IMG/VR virus record: IMGVR_UViG_3300030090_003403
Location: 1 to 30,625 of that record
Direction: 5' to 3' (one strand)
DNA from: a virus
DNA: 30,625 bases
This document shows, piece after piece, positions 13,055-21,003 of the stretch (position 1 is its first letter; the number at the start of each line of letters is the position of its first letter). The position numbers and the translations under genes are program-made. The notes beneath the pieces are model-generated. The model was given only the letters and a program-made list of their open reading frames with translations, was not told where the DNA came from and did not search any database.

Positions 13055-13217
13055 TGACAACCCCCCGTAAGTAATCCCAACGACTTTCTCCGTCGCTTGA
13101 GTATGTGTCCCTGTCTAGTTGTGCATGGTCTACATCTTCCCAATCGTACTCTTTCTTTACGTAACCATGTTCCTGTAAAGCTTTTATGTCGTTTTGTTTC
13201 TCGCTTATCGTAAACAT
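13047..13217 (-). CDS. 56-aa acidic hypothetical protein
   Basis: ATG at 13217 (MFTISEKQNDIKALQEHGYV) is preceded by AAAGGAG at ideal distance. A longer open frame reaching 13397 would run through the promoter motif at 13286-13311 and is rejected. The rest of the protein is acidic (KKEYDWEDVDHAQLDRDTY). It is the first gene of the second leftward unit, with an untranslated leader of roughly 50 nt after the proposed -10. Function unknown. Confidence 0.6.
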   Translation of the reverse strand: MFTISEKQNDIKALQEHGYVKKEYDWEDVDHAQLDRDTYSSDGESRWDYLRGVVND

Positions 13218-13272
13218 TACAACTCCTTTTACTCGTTTACGCTTAGCAATAACTTTGCCAAGCATTACCAAC

Positions 13273-13311
13273 CTTATCAAAATCTTATCAATTCTGTCAA
13301 TCAAGGTTCGT
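13273..13311 (-). promoter_or_regulatory. Leftward promoter region with 26-bp motif, copy 1
   Basis: Positions 13286-13311 are 23/26 identical to 11941-11966. On the minus strand TTGACA (13295-13300) is a perfect -35; 16 bp away is GATAAG (13273-13278), a weak -10. TTGATA recurs at 13286-13291 and 13275-13280. It lies 56-94 bp upstream of the ATG at 13217 and probably drives the small-gene operon to 11952. Confidence 0.5.
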
Positions 13312-13312
13312 G

Positions 13313-13360
13313 ATACGAGTAGGTACGCTCGTTGTACGTATACATTACGCATACTCGTAT
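13313..13360. repeat. 9-bp inverted repeat upstream of the 13286 motif
   Basis: ATACGAGTA (13313-13321) and TACTCGTAT (13352-13360) are perfect inverted arms 30 bp apart, just upstream of the leftward promoter. The spacing of whole turns and position suit a looping or dimer-binding operator; an RNA hairpin is less likely because it is upstream of the proposed start. Confidence 0.45.
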
Positions 13361-13573
13361 GTATTCGGGGAAAATGATAATCTAGATATATCTTCAATAG
13401 CTTAAAGCTAACATCAATTTAAACGCTATTAAATACGCCATACACGACGTTTTATATTCATGCAGTAGGTAACTATCATTTAACCCTTAAAACGTGCTTA
13501 AACGCTAAGGATTGCGTTATTTGGGTATAATTAAGATGGGATTAGATAGCTTTTTAATAGCTTGGAATTAGGT

Positions 13574-13611
13574 AAAAAAAAATCCCCCGTACCCGTTAAG
13601 ATACAGGGGAT
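13574..13611 (-). terminator. Rho-independent terminator after the 146-aa gene
   Basis: On the minus strand a 10-bp stem, ATCCCCTGTA with TACGGGGGAT (13602-13611 and 13582-13591, one G-U pair), encloses a 10-nt loop and is followed by a run of nine T (13574-13582). This is a textbook intrinsic terminator 14 bp after the stop codon at 13625. Confidence 0.9.
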
Positions 13612-13624
13612 CAATTTTGAGGGA

Positions 13625-14065
13625 TTAGCCTAAGATCGCCTTGATCTTTGCTAATTGTTCGGGAGTAATTCCCTCGAGTATGTTAGCCGTTTCTTTTTTG
13701 GCTTTCTTCTTCTCTTCCTTAGCGTCATCTATCACGAACTCTTCAAAATCCTCATTGGGTAAGTACCCGTTAAAGTTCTTTTTCATCTTCTCGTGTAGCT
13801 TGATTGCTTTTTTAGAGTTAATGACGGCTTTCACGTCATTCTTGGTTAATCTGTATCCCGTATCTTTATCCACGTATGATTTGATTAATCCCATCTCGTT
13901 TAATACGAACATCATCACCCAACGCCTATTAGTTCGTTGTTGTTTCTTCGTGAAATCCCCAGCTTTATATTGCTTAGATGATTTCTTCAATTCCTCGCTC
14001 GTGATCTCGCTTATATCACGTGGGAATAGTGGGCTTGATAGTTTAGTAGTTTTAGTTTTAGCCAT
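13625..14065 (-). CDS. 146-aa lysine-rich protein, first gene of the leftward region
   Basis: ATG at 14065 (MAKTKTTKLSSPLFPRDISE) follows an AGCGAGGTAAC site. The protein is basic, with a segment KKQQRTNRRWVMMFVLNEMG followed by a helical region, and a lysine-rich stretch KEEKKKAKKETAN before the final ITPEQLAKIKAILG. It has its own promoter (14123-14151) and a strong terminator (13574-13611), so it is monocistronic. That layout is typical of a highly expressed early protein or regulator. The basic, helical character suggests nucleic-acid binding. No known family is evident. Confidence 0.75.
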   Translation of the reverse strand: MAKTKTTKLSSPLFPRDISEITSEELKKSSKQYKAGDFTKKQQRTNRRWVMMFVLNEMGLIKSYVDKDTGYRLTKNDVKAVINSKKAIKLHEKMKKNFNGYLPNEDFEEFVIDDAKEEKKKAKKETANILEGITPEQLAKIKAILG

Positions 14066-14122
14066 TTTCGTTACCTCGCTTTTGGCTCGTTTTATCCCGT
14101 TAAATCAACGGGCTTGTTAGAT

Positions 14123-14171
14123 ACAATACACGAAAAATAAATTAATATCAACTATTATCAAAAAATATCAA
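14123..14171 (-). promoter_or_regulatory. Strong leftward early promoter with triple TTGATA
   Basis: On the minus strand TTGATA (14146-14151), a 17-bp spacer and TATTGT (14123-14128) form a good promoter 58 bp upstream of the 14065 start. Two further TTGATA boxes lie at 14156-14161 and 14166-14171, giving three copies at exactly 10-bp spacing, on one face of the helix. They may be activator or repressor sites, or alternative -35 elements. Confidence 0.65.
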
Positions 14172-14541
14172 TGAATTTTATAATTTTAGCTTTGCACCCT
14201 TGCGTTTTTACGTTGAAGAACGTCGGCTATTTCGTTTTCTTCTCGTGAATATCTCCAACTATTATAAGAGTTCAACTTTATTATGCACGTGTAGTATGAA
14301 ACGTCATTGTGTAAGCGTTGTTTCGGTGCTTGTTTCTATCTTCTCGTGTAGATTAGGATTAATTTACGTACGGGTAACGTCTTAAAATTGACGCCGATAG
14401 ACCGACACGTACATGCGATATATATGTGTGGTACTCAGAGCGTTGAAATTAGATACAGGCCGCCCCTTATAGGAGCGCTATGTTTTGCGTCGTTGGTAAT
14501 GCCTCTTACAGTAGTCGCTAACTTCCCTGAAATAGGAGTAT

Positions 14542-14597
14542 TGGTGATCCCGTCCCTTCACCACTCTGTCTTTCCTGGGGCATCCCTAGACCCCCAG
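14542..14597 (+). other. Two adjacent stem-loops upstream of the terminase genes
   Basis: TGGTGA (14542-14547) pairs with TCACCA (14558-14563), and CTGGGG (14575-14580) pairs with CCCCAG (14592-14597). Loops are 10 and 11 nt. They could be part of a packaging-site structure, a terminator of an upstream transcript or an RNA leader; no T tract follows the second stem. Confidence 0.35.
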
Positions 14598-14663
14598 TAG
14601 GAGTAACCCTGTAGGTTTTGGTCTTTTTGTGGTGACCTGGTTACCTACTTCGTTACTGTGCGG

Positions 14664-14706
14664 TTATAACTGTCCGTAAAAATAGTGTATACTCAAAAAA
14701 ATAGTG
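14664..14706 (+). promoter_or_regulatory. Candidate rightward promoter for the terminase/structural operon
   Basis: TATACT (14688-14693) is a good -10; the best -35 at 18-bp spacing is TTATAA (14664-14669), which is weak. AAAAATAGTG occurs exactly twice, at 14678-14687 and 14697-14706, on either side of the -10, an arrangement suited to a regulator that turns on or represses late genes. A start near 14700 would give a leader of about 22 nt before the ATG at 14722. Confidence 0.4.
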
Positions 14707-14721
14707 AAGTCAAGGAGGAAC

Positions 14722-15282
14722 ATGGCTTTAAGTATGATAGCAAAGAGTAGTACAGGTGTGTCGGAGATAGAGCGTAGAGTTCTAAAGGCTATACCTGAAT
14801 GGAAAGACTGGACTAGACAGCTAAAACAAGTATATATTTTACTGCCAGTATTCGGTTCTACTGATGATGCTATAGAAGAAATGTGTGACGAGTTTGGTTG
14901 GAATAGTGAAAAGCTATTTGAGAAGGTAAAAAAATTTTTGTCGTTCCGACAAAGACTACAAGAGTACAGAGACGATGGTCACTATCCTATCTTTCCAGGT
15001 TCTAAAAAAAATTATATAAAAAAATCGCACTTAGATACTGTGTATGCTCACGAGTCAGCAGTAATTAGTTTTATGCATTTAGAAAAAGCTAAAGCACAGG
15101 GTAGTGCTGGTGTAAACTTTGCGCTTAAGATGATGGCCAATGGTTACGTAGATCATTTAGAGCCTGTATCTTCTAGACCAGAAATAAAACACGCTATGGG
15201 TGACGTAGTACAACCTGGTATTGTGCAAGAGTCAGATGTAAAAATAGATCTATCAGGTGATGGTTTACCTGACTTCTCATAA
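14722..15282 (+). CDS. Probable small terminase subunit, 186 aa
   Basis: ATG at 14722 (MALSMIAKSSTGVSEIERR) directly follows an AAGGAGG site and is chosen over a GTG at 14704. The protein lies immediately before the large terminase gene (1-nt gap), the standard position for a small subunit. A helical N-terminal part includes TDDAIEEMCDEFGWNSEKLF, suited to a helix-turn-helix that binds the packaging site, followed by further helices (AHESAVISFMHLEKAKAQG). A short tail ends DLSGDGLPDFS. Sequence similarity by eye is weak, so the assignment rests mostly on size, order and predicted DNA binding. Confidence 0.65.
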   Translation: MALSMIAKSSTGVSEIERRVLKAIPEWKDWTRQLKQVYILLPVFGSTDDAIEEMCDEFGWNSEKLFEKVKKFLSFRQRLQEYRDDGHYPIFPGSKKNYIKKSHLDTVYAHESAVISFMHLEKAKAQGSAGVNFALKMMANGYVDHLEPVSSRPEIKHAMGDVVQPGIVQESDVKIDLSGDGLPDFS

Positions 15283-15283
15283 T

Positions 15284-16771
15284 ATGTACGAAGCGTATCC
15301 TTGGCAAAAAGAAATGCATCAATCACAATCTAAAATTAAGTTTGTGCAAGCAGGTCGTAGAGCAGGTAAAACAAGATCAGCTTTACAAGAAGTATTACAA
15401 GTTATAAGACAAGCAAGTATACAACCAGTACAGTTTCCAGGAAAAAAAGAAAGGCTTACTGCAGAACAGGCAGGCCTCATTCCCCCTATACACATATGGA
15501 CAGTAGCGCCAACTAGAGCGCAGATGATGCAGGTGTGGAATGAGATGCAAGCGTTTATTCCAAAACATATTGTTAGAAGAACTAAAAATAAAAACCAAGC
15601 TGGTGGGCGTGGTGGTGGATTTAAACAAGATGATCTACACGTGTGGTTAGATTTAAAAGATGAGAAAGGCAACTGGTTACCAAACAGATGGAGAAAATCT
15701 GTGTTTTGGGAACTTAAGTCTGCTGACAACCCAGAAGGATTACAAACTGTAGGTCTTGACTTTCTGCATATGGCAGAATCACAAGACATCAAAGAAGCGG
15801 CGTGGAATAAAGTCAGGCCTACACTTAACTCACCAGGACGATTGGGTAGGGCTATTGTTGAGGGTGTTCCTCCAGATAGCACCCAGCATTGGTTTGCTAG
15901 AAACTACAAGATCGCAAAAGAAACGCCTTCTGATAGAAGAAGAGCTTTTCATGCAACCACCTTTGACAACCCCTACCTTACAGAGGAAGACAGGATTGAG
16001 ATTGAGGAAGAAAAAGCATCTTTAACAGAGGGCATATGGGATAGGTTCTATATGGCAAAACAACCAGAAGGTGCGGGTAACTTTTTTAAAAATATATCAA
16101 AAGCATACTCACATGGTACATACGAAATGATTGGTCCAGAGGAAGGTAGAAGTTATGTAGCAGGTCTTGACTTGGGAAGAAACAATGACCCTACTGTAAT
16201 GATTATAAAAGATAGAATATCAAGACACTCTGTTGCAGCAATAGAATTAATAAAAACAGATTGGACTCTGCAGGTAGAAACAATTAAAGGTGCTGCAGAA
16301 AAATGGGGCATTGAAGAAGTATACATGGACTCTACAGGACTTGGTGGTAAGTTTGGTGAAGATGTGCTGTATCGTGAACTCATGGAGTTGTCTATTCCTG
16401 TTGTTGGATATAATTTTACTCCGCAAAAAAAATACCAATTATTTTTAGACTATGCTATCTCTCTTGAAAAAGAGACTGTTGCATTTCCACAGAGTTGGGT
16501 TAAACTAATAAGTCAGTTAGAAGATATTGCTCATAGGGAAACATCTAACAGAGGGCATTCTTTTTATACTGTATCAGGTGCGAATGATGACTGGGTTGAT
16601 GCTGAATGTCTAGCATTAATGGCTTGTGATCCTGCTGTTGAAGTAGGAGAACAATTCACAATGCCAAGGTCACGTAGAGGGATAAAACCCATAAATAATA
16701 ACTACAATCAAAAGGGTGGTAGGATAATTCGCTGGAGACAGATGAGAAAAGAATTAGCTGAACAAGGATAA
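15284..16771 (+). CDS. terL: Large terminase subunit, 495 aa
   Basis: ATPase domain: Walker A GRRAGKT (residues 24-30, in VQAGRRAGKTRSAL) and a Walker-B-like VGLDFLHMAES with Asp159 and Glu165. Nuclease domain: RNase-H-like acidic residues Asp296 (VAGLDLGRNNDPT), Asp349 (VYMDSTGLGG) and Asp436/Asp439 (DDWVDAE). This is the ATP-driven motor that threads DNA into the procapsid and cuts it. ATG at 15284 is preferred; an earlier ATG at 15257 lies within the small-terminase gene. Length is typical for the family. The portal gene follows after 3 bp. Confidence 0.95.
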   Translation: MYEAYPWQKEMHQSQSKIKFVQAGRRAGKTRSALQEVLQVIRQASIQPVQFPGKKERLTAEQAGLIPPIHIWTVAPTRAQMMQVWNEMQAFIPKHIVRRTKNKNQAGGRGGGFKQDDLHVWLDLKDEKGNWLPNRWRKSVFWELKSADNPEGLQTVGLDFLHMAESQDIKEAAWNKVRPTLNSPGRLGRAIVEGVPPDSTQHWFARNYKIAKETPSDRRRAFHATTFDNPYLTEEDRIEIEEEKASLTEGIWDRFYMAKQPEGAGNFFKNISKAYSHGTYEMIGPEEGRSYVAGLDLGRNNDPTVMIIKDRISRHSVAAIELIKTDWTLQVETIKGAAEKWGIEEVYMDSTGLGGKFGEDVLYRELMELSIPVVGYNFTPQKKYQLFLDYAISLEKETVAFPQSWVKLISQLEDIAHRETSNRGHSFYTVSGANDDWVDAECLALMACDPAVEVGEQFTMPRSRRGIKPINNNYNQKGGRIIRWRQMRKELAEQG

Positions 16772-16774
16772 TCT

Positions 16775-18703
16775 ATGACAATGAATTATGGTGGGGGAGC
16801 TGGCAGTAGCTTAGACCCACAAGAAGAAATCGCACGAGAAAGTGCAAACCCATTAGAAGAGCCTTTATTATCTATTGATTGGGTTAAATCAACACTAAAC
16901 GCTAAAAGAACAGAGTTTCAAGAATTTTTTGAAAACTGTGAAGAAGCAGAAGATTTTTATTTATCTAACTTTGACTTTGATGTTCCTGAGACTGGATCAC
17001 AGGTAAGACTTGGCACAGCACACTCAACAATTAATACATTGGTAGCACACGTAACTCCACAGTTTTTAGATATTTCAGTTCCGCCACCAGGACCAAAAGG
17101 TCAAGCAAGAGCAGAACTACTTGAGAAGTTTTTACGTGGTGCAAATCACATGCTAGAACAGTTTTCCCCAACTCGTAGAGAAACAGCAAAACACATGGCT
17201 TTATACGGGATTGCGTTTGAAAAAACAGAGTTTGCTGCAAACAGGTGGGACGATTTCCCAGAACCACCACAAGATGGTGATGATCAATCATACAGAGAAC
17301 AATTACAAGAAGTTCTTGATAGAAGAAATATTAACTGGCCAATAACCTCAACATGTATAAATCCAAAGATGATGGTATGGGATACCAACAATTTACAAGA
17401 ACCAAGATGGGTCATGCATTTTTATGAAATTGACGCATCATGGGTAAAAGCCCATTTCCCTTCATGGGAGGGTGCTGATGAGGGTACGGTAGAGTTTGTG
17501 GAAACCTGGACTCACAGTCAAGTGTGTTACATGGCGGATGGTAAGTTTGCATTAGAGCCAAAGCGACATGGCTACAAAACATTACCATTCACTATGTACT
17601 GGCCTCATACAGGACTTATGACTGATGGCAACGAACCCTCTACATTATACAGAGGAATACTTAGTGGTAACTTTGAAATGCTTAGAGCAGAATCTAGGTT
17701 AGCTTCTCAGTATCTTGATATTGTTGGAAATGCTGCATGGCCTACAAGAGACTTCAGAGGACCTCCAGGAATTACTGAACAGGTCATGGAGCAGTATGAA
17801 GAGACACCTGGGGCAAAAAACTTTTTACCTCAAAATGTACAGATAACGCAATCAGAGACGCCTGATCCACCATCTTCAATCGTAGTTGCTCAACAGATGA
17901 TGCAAAATGCAATAGAAGATAATACAGCACCAGCTGTGTCAAGAGGTCAAAGACCAAAAGGTGCAGCATCTGGATATCATACTGCTGTGCTTGCAGGAAT
18001 AGCAGCACTTAACTTTGGTGCATATATTGAAGCGGCACAACGTGGGCTACAAGATAGAAACTCAATTATGTTACACATAATAGAAAACGTAATACAGGAT
18101 AAAGTAACTGTGTTTGGTAAAACAGAAACAGGCCCACTTGATGCTATACTAAGACCAAATGATATTAGGGGTCACTATATGAACATTGTGCAGTTAACAC
18201 CTACGTCTCCAGAAGAACAAGAAAGAAAACTTAACTTGTATAATAACTTATGGAGAACAGGATTTATTGATCAAGATTCAGCTTTGAGAAAAGCAGGTGT
18301 ATCTAATGCACTTGAAGTAAGATCAAAACTTTTAGCAGAACAATTCTTAAAGAGTCAGCAAGTACAGCAAGTATTGCAAGGTGAAGCTGCTAGAAGAATA
18401 CCTTTGTTACAACAGTTAGTTGAAGCTACTGGCGGAGCAACAGGTTCTGAAGCACAACAGATAGCACAAAATATACTAAATACGCAAGGACAGACGCAAT
18501 TACCTAATGCAGGTAACTTTAGTACTGTAAATCAACCACCAAGATCGCCAGCTACAGAAGCAGCAAGAGTAGAAACTAATACTAGGCCTGTTGTACCTGG
18601 CAGTTTAAGAGAACAAGAATTAGTAGGTAGACAAATAGCTTCTCCTAGAACTGGTAACAGGAGAGTTCCAACAACTGATTTAGCACCAGGATTAGGAAGG
18701 TAA
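16775..18703 (+). CDS. Portal protein, 642 aa
   Basis: Position directly after the large terminase, length and layout fit a portal. The N-terminal two thirds have the mixed helix/strand pattern of the clip and stem regions (PTRRETAKHMALYGIAFEKT; SRGQRPKGAASGYHTAVLAG; QRGLQDRNSIMLHIIENVIQ). The C-terminal 110 residues are rich in Gln, Ala, Pro and Thr, as in portals with a long flexible end or barrel. It forms the dodecameric ring at the head vertex through which DNA passes. The start ATG (MTMNYGGG) follows an AAGGA site. A second ATG at 16781 is possible. Confidence 0.85.
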   Translation: MTMNYGGGAGSSLDPQEEIARESANPLEEPLLSIDWVKSTLNAKRTEFQEFFENCEEAEDFYLSNFDFDVPETGSQVRLGTAHSTINTLVAHVTPQFLDISVPPPGPKGQARAELLEKFLRGANHMLEQFSPTRRETAKHMALYGIAFEKTEFAANRWDDFPEPPQDGDDQSYREQLQEVLDRRNINWPITSTCINPKMMVWDTNNLQEPRWVMHFYEIDASWVKAHFPSWEGADEGTVEFVETWTHSQVCYMADGKFALEPKRHGYKTLPFTMYWPHTGLMTDGNEPSTLYRGILSGNFEMLRAESRLASQYLDIVGNAAWPTRDFRGPPGITEQVMEQYEETPGAKNFLPQNVQITQSETPDPPSSIVVAQQMMQNAIEDNTAPAVSRGQRPKGAASGYHTAVLAGIAALNFGAYIEAAQRGLQDRNSIMLHIIENVIQDKVTVFGKTETGPLDAILRPNDIRGHYMNIVQLTPTSPEEQERKLNLYNNLWRTGFIDQDSALRKAGVSNALEVRSKLLAEQFLKSQQVQQVLQGEAARRIPLLQQLVEATGGATGSEAQQIAQNILNTQGQTQLPNAGNFSTVNQPPRSPATEAARVETNTRPVVPGSLREQELVGRQIASPRTGNRRVPTTDLAPGLGR

Positions 18704-18704
18704 A

Positions 18705-18902
18705 ATGGCTAAGAAAAAAGATAGTTCAATAGAGTTAGCATTTAATGAATTTGATACAGTTATAAATAATTTTTTTAAAGAGGCTACTTCAAGTTTAGAG
18801 AACTTAGAAAAACCTGTTGATCCACAATCAAAAAAACAAACAAGACAACCACGGTTGCCAAAGCTAAGCGACCCATTTGGAGAAACATATGGCACAATAT
18901 AG
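18705..18902 (+). CDS. 65-aa hypothetical protein
   Basis: ATG at 18705 follows the portal stop by one base (TAAAATGG). The product starts MAKKKDSSIELAFNEFDTVI, contains a helix (NNFFKEATSSLENLEKP) and a basic, Pro-rich end (SKKQTRQPRLPKLSDPFGE). It overlaps the start of the next gene by 14 nt. In this context it is likely a small virion or assembly factor, but no family is recognised. Confidence 0.6.
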   Translation: MAKKKDSSIELAFNEFDTVINNFFKEATSSLENLEKPVDPQSKKQTRQPRLPKLSDPFGETYGTI

Positions 18903-21003
18903 AGTTACACTAGGAAATGGTCAAACATATAGATTTGAAGCTGATAATAGAGTTGAAGCAATAAGAAATGCTCAAAGAGCAGCAGCTTTTTTTAATACAT
19001 TTGCAGGTTCTGTAGAATTAGCAGAAGGTGAAACAAGACCGACAACTCCATTTCAAGCTGATGAACAATCTGTAAGACCAAGTGCTGATGACATAACACG
19101 AGAAGTTCAAACACAAACACAGACAGTTCCAGATACACCTGTAAATAGTGTTTTAGATGATACTAAAGATAAAGATCCTTTTGAAACTACAGATTTTGGT
19201 GCTGGTGGAGATACAGGACCTGGTGGTTTAGGTGCTTTGACTGGAGATATGTCTGGTAATATGAATGCTATATATGAAGCAGAAATAAGAAGATTAAGAA
19301 TACAAGCACTTGTAAGCACATGGAGTGATCCGTTTGTTTTAGCAGCATATATAGCTGAAGCTGGTGAAAACAAAGCAAGACAACTAATGTCTGAATTTGG
19401 ATATAGTGGTCCACAAATTGATACATTAATTGCAAGTGTAAGCAATATAACAGAAGAAAGTTTAGAAAGTGTTTTTAAAAATGCAAGTGATGAAAAAAAA
19501 CAAGAACTTGAAAACTCAGCGAGAGCAGGAAGTAATGATGATGGAGATGGTGAAGTGGAAACAGAGATTGGAGTTAGTGCTGCTAATAAGTTTAAGGATG
19601 ATGATGATCCTGGTATTGTTGAGCGTCCTGATACTATTGATGGCGATAATGATGTAGATAATACGGTAAATGGTAGAAAAATTATTGGAATATTTCCAGG
19701 AGGTGATTATCCGCAAGCATCATTAGAAGAATTTTTATCTAAAGCAGGTTTTGTGTTACCAACAGATACTGAAGGTAGACCTTTGCCACTTGATGCTTTT
19801 GAAACATTACCTGGTTTTCCAGCAGAACTGTTAGATCCTGCTAACCTTTTTATTAAAGTTGTTGAGGAAAGAGAAGAGTTTGATGATGAAGGTCAACCAT
19901 TAGGAACACAAGTTATTGAAAGATTTATACCGAATCCTGCAGTTGAAGCAGCATTATCAGTTTATGGAGAACAAATTGGTTTAAGAGGTAACATTGCTGG
20001 AGAAGCAAATGATTTAGTTCAAGCACAAATTTCTGCAACTGGTGGTGTTTTACCAGGACCAGCTTCAGGACTATCTACAGATGATTACAATGCATTAGCA
20101 ACAAACTTAAGAGTCATTGCATCTACTGGTGGTAGGCTTACTGCGGATTTACAAACTCAAGATGGTAGGACATCAATAGTTGAGAGTTTGTCTCCTCTTG
20201 CTAAACAAGACCTTACTGCAGAAGTATTAAGACAAACTGGTGGTAGAGTTGGTGGATATTTTGATGCACAAGGTAGTTTTGTTGAGGGTCAAACATTTGA
20301 TCAATTCTTAGAAGATCAAAGACAAGAAGCTAACAGACAACAAGTAAGAGATCTTGAAAGAATACAAGCACAAAATGCACCACAGTTTTTTTCTAGTAGA
20401 TTAAATGCACAACAAGCAGAGGGTGCAAGAAGAAGAGGACTTCTTCAAGATATTACGCAAATATATCAGAACCCTGCACAGCTTGCTGCAATAGTACAAG
20501 CTGGTGGTGGCCCATTACTTCAGTTACAACAAGAGCTTGCAACGCAACCTACATTGCCAATGGCACCAGGTACGCAACAACCACAAACTCCTGTTTCACA
20601 GCAAACACCAACTATTGGTACTCGTGGAACATATTTAGATCCAAACTTTGTACCGCCAACTGGATTAACGATGGATGAGTTTATTGCAACACTTACTCCT
20701 GAACAGAGAATTACACAACCAATGAATCAACAGGCAACACCTTTGCAACCAGCTACAGGTACACAAATACCTCCAGCTGAAGTAAATGTAGGTTTGCCGT
20801 TAGTACAAGGATATAATCCGAGAGCAACTGAAGCAGACTTTGCTAACTTAACACCAATACAAAGACAGCAAGCATTAGGTTCTGCTGCAGTATTTGGTAA
20901 AACACCTGAAGAAGTTCAAGAGGATTTAGCATCATTTACACCAGGTGAGCAAAGTTCACCGTTGTACGGAGTGGGTGGTACAGTAGTTACAACAAGGAGA
21001 TAG
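18889..21003 (+). CDS. 704-aa Gln/Ala-rich virion-type protein
   Basis: ATG at 18889 (MAQYRVTLGNGQTYRFEADN) lies 6 nt after GGAG and is chosen over an in-frame ATG at 18877. The first about 50 residues form a small beta/alpha unit. A long disordered region follows (Gly/Asp-rich near 105-120 and Asp/Glu-rich near 205-240), then a helical, Gln-rich section (about 460-540) and a Pro/Gln/Thr-rich end. No catalytic motif was seen. Its place between the portal and the scaffold, and its pairing with the very large protein downstream, suggest an internal virion or ejection-type protein. Confidence 0.6.
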   Translation: MAQYRVTLGNGQTYRFEADNRVEAIRNAQRAAAFFNTFAGSVELAEGETRPTTPFQADEQSVRPSADDITREVQTQTQTVPDTPVNSVLDDTKDKDPFETTDFGAGGDTGPGGLGALTGDMSGNMNAIYEAEIRRLRIQALVSTWSDPFVLAAYIAEAGENKARQLMSEFGYSGPQIDTLIASVSNITEESLESVFKNASDEKKQELENSARAGSNDDGDGEVETEIGVSAANKFKDDDDPGIVERPDTIDGDNDVDNTVNGRKIIGIFPGGDYPQASLEEFLSKAGFVLPTDTEGRPLPLDAFETLPGFPAELLDPANLFIKVVEEREEFDDEGQPLGTQVIERFIPNPAVEAALSVYGEQIGLRGNIAGEANDLVQAQISATGGVLPGPASGLSTDDYNALATNLRVIASTGGRLTADLQTQDGRTSIVESLSPLAKQDLTAEVLRQTGGRVGGYFDAQGSFVEGQTFDQFLEDQRQEANRQQVRDLERIQAQNAPQFFSSRLNAQQAEGARRRGLLQDITQIYQNPAQLAAIVQAGGGPLLQLQQELATQPTLPMAPGTQQPQTPVSQQTPTIGTRGTYLDPNFVPPTGLTMDEFIATLTPEQRITQPMNQQATPLQPATGTQIPPAEVNVGLPLVQGYNPRATEADFANLTPIQRQQALGSAAVFGKTPEEVQEDLASFTPGEQSSPLYGVGGTVVTTRR

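Larger units (their letters stand above)
13218..13573. other. Control region between the first and second leftward units
   Basis: Gene-free and AT-rich. It holds the promoter motif (13286-13311), an inverted repeat ATACGAGTA/TACTCGTAT (13313-13321 and 13352-13360), and repeats further right: TTAAACGCTA twice (13419-13428 and 13498-13507), TAGCTT at 13398-13403, 13547-13552 and 13558-13563, with the inverse AAGCTA at 13405-13410. The AT-rich repeat set could be an origin or a regulator binding zone. Nothing shows which. Confidence 0.5.
14066..14721. other. Divergent intergenic control region
   Basis: It separates the leftward early genes from the rightward packaging/structural genes. It contains the leftward promoter (14123-14171), a stretch with no good gene (14172-14540), two adjacent stem-loops (14542-14597) and a rightward promoter-like site (14688-14693). 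Open frames in 14200-14600 lack a convincing start, ribosome-binding site or composition. From about 14440 to 14640 it is less AT-rich than its surroundings. Being next to the terminase genes, it may hold the packaging site, but no such signal was recognised. Confidence 0.6.

Noticed and set aside
13218-13397. Longer version of the 56-aa gene starting at 13397
   Set aside because: The extension lacks a ribosome-binding site and would run through the conserved 26-bp promoter motif, whereas the internal ATG at 13217 has an ideal AAAGGAG.
14200-14600. Two open frames in the divergent region (14200-14385 and 14388-14600)
   Set aside because: The second starts with TTG, neither has a convincing ribosome-binding site, and their compositions are unlike the phage's proteins. 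They also cover hairpins and lie next to promoters.
14440-14640. tRNA or tmRNA gene in the less AT-rich part of the divergent region
   Set aside because: No cloverleaf, T-loop consensus or acceptor stem could be drawn; only two short stem-loops were found.
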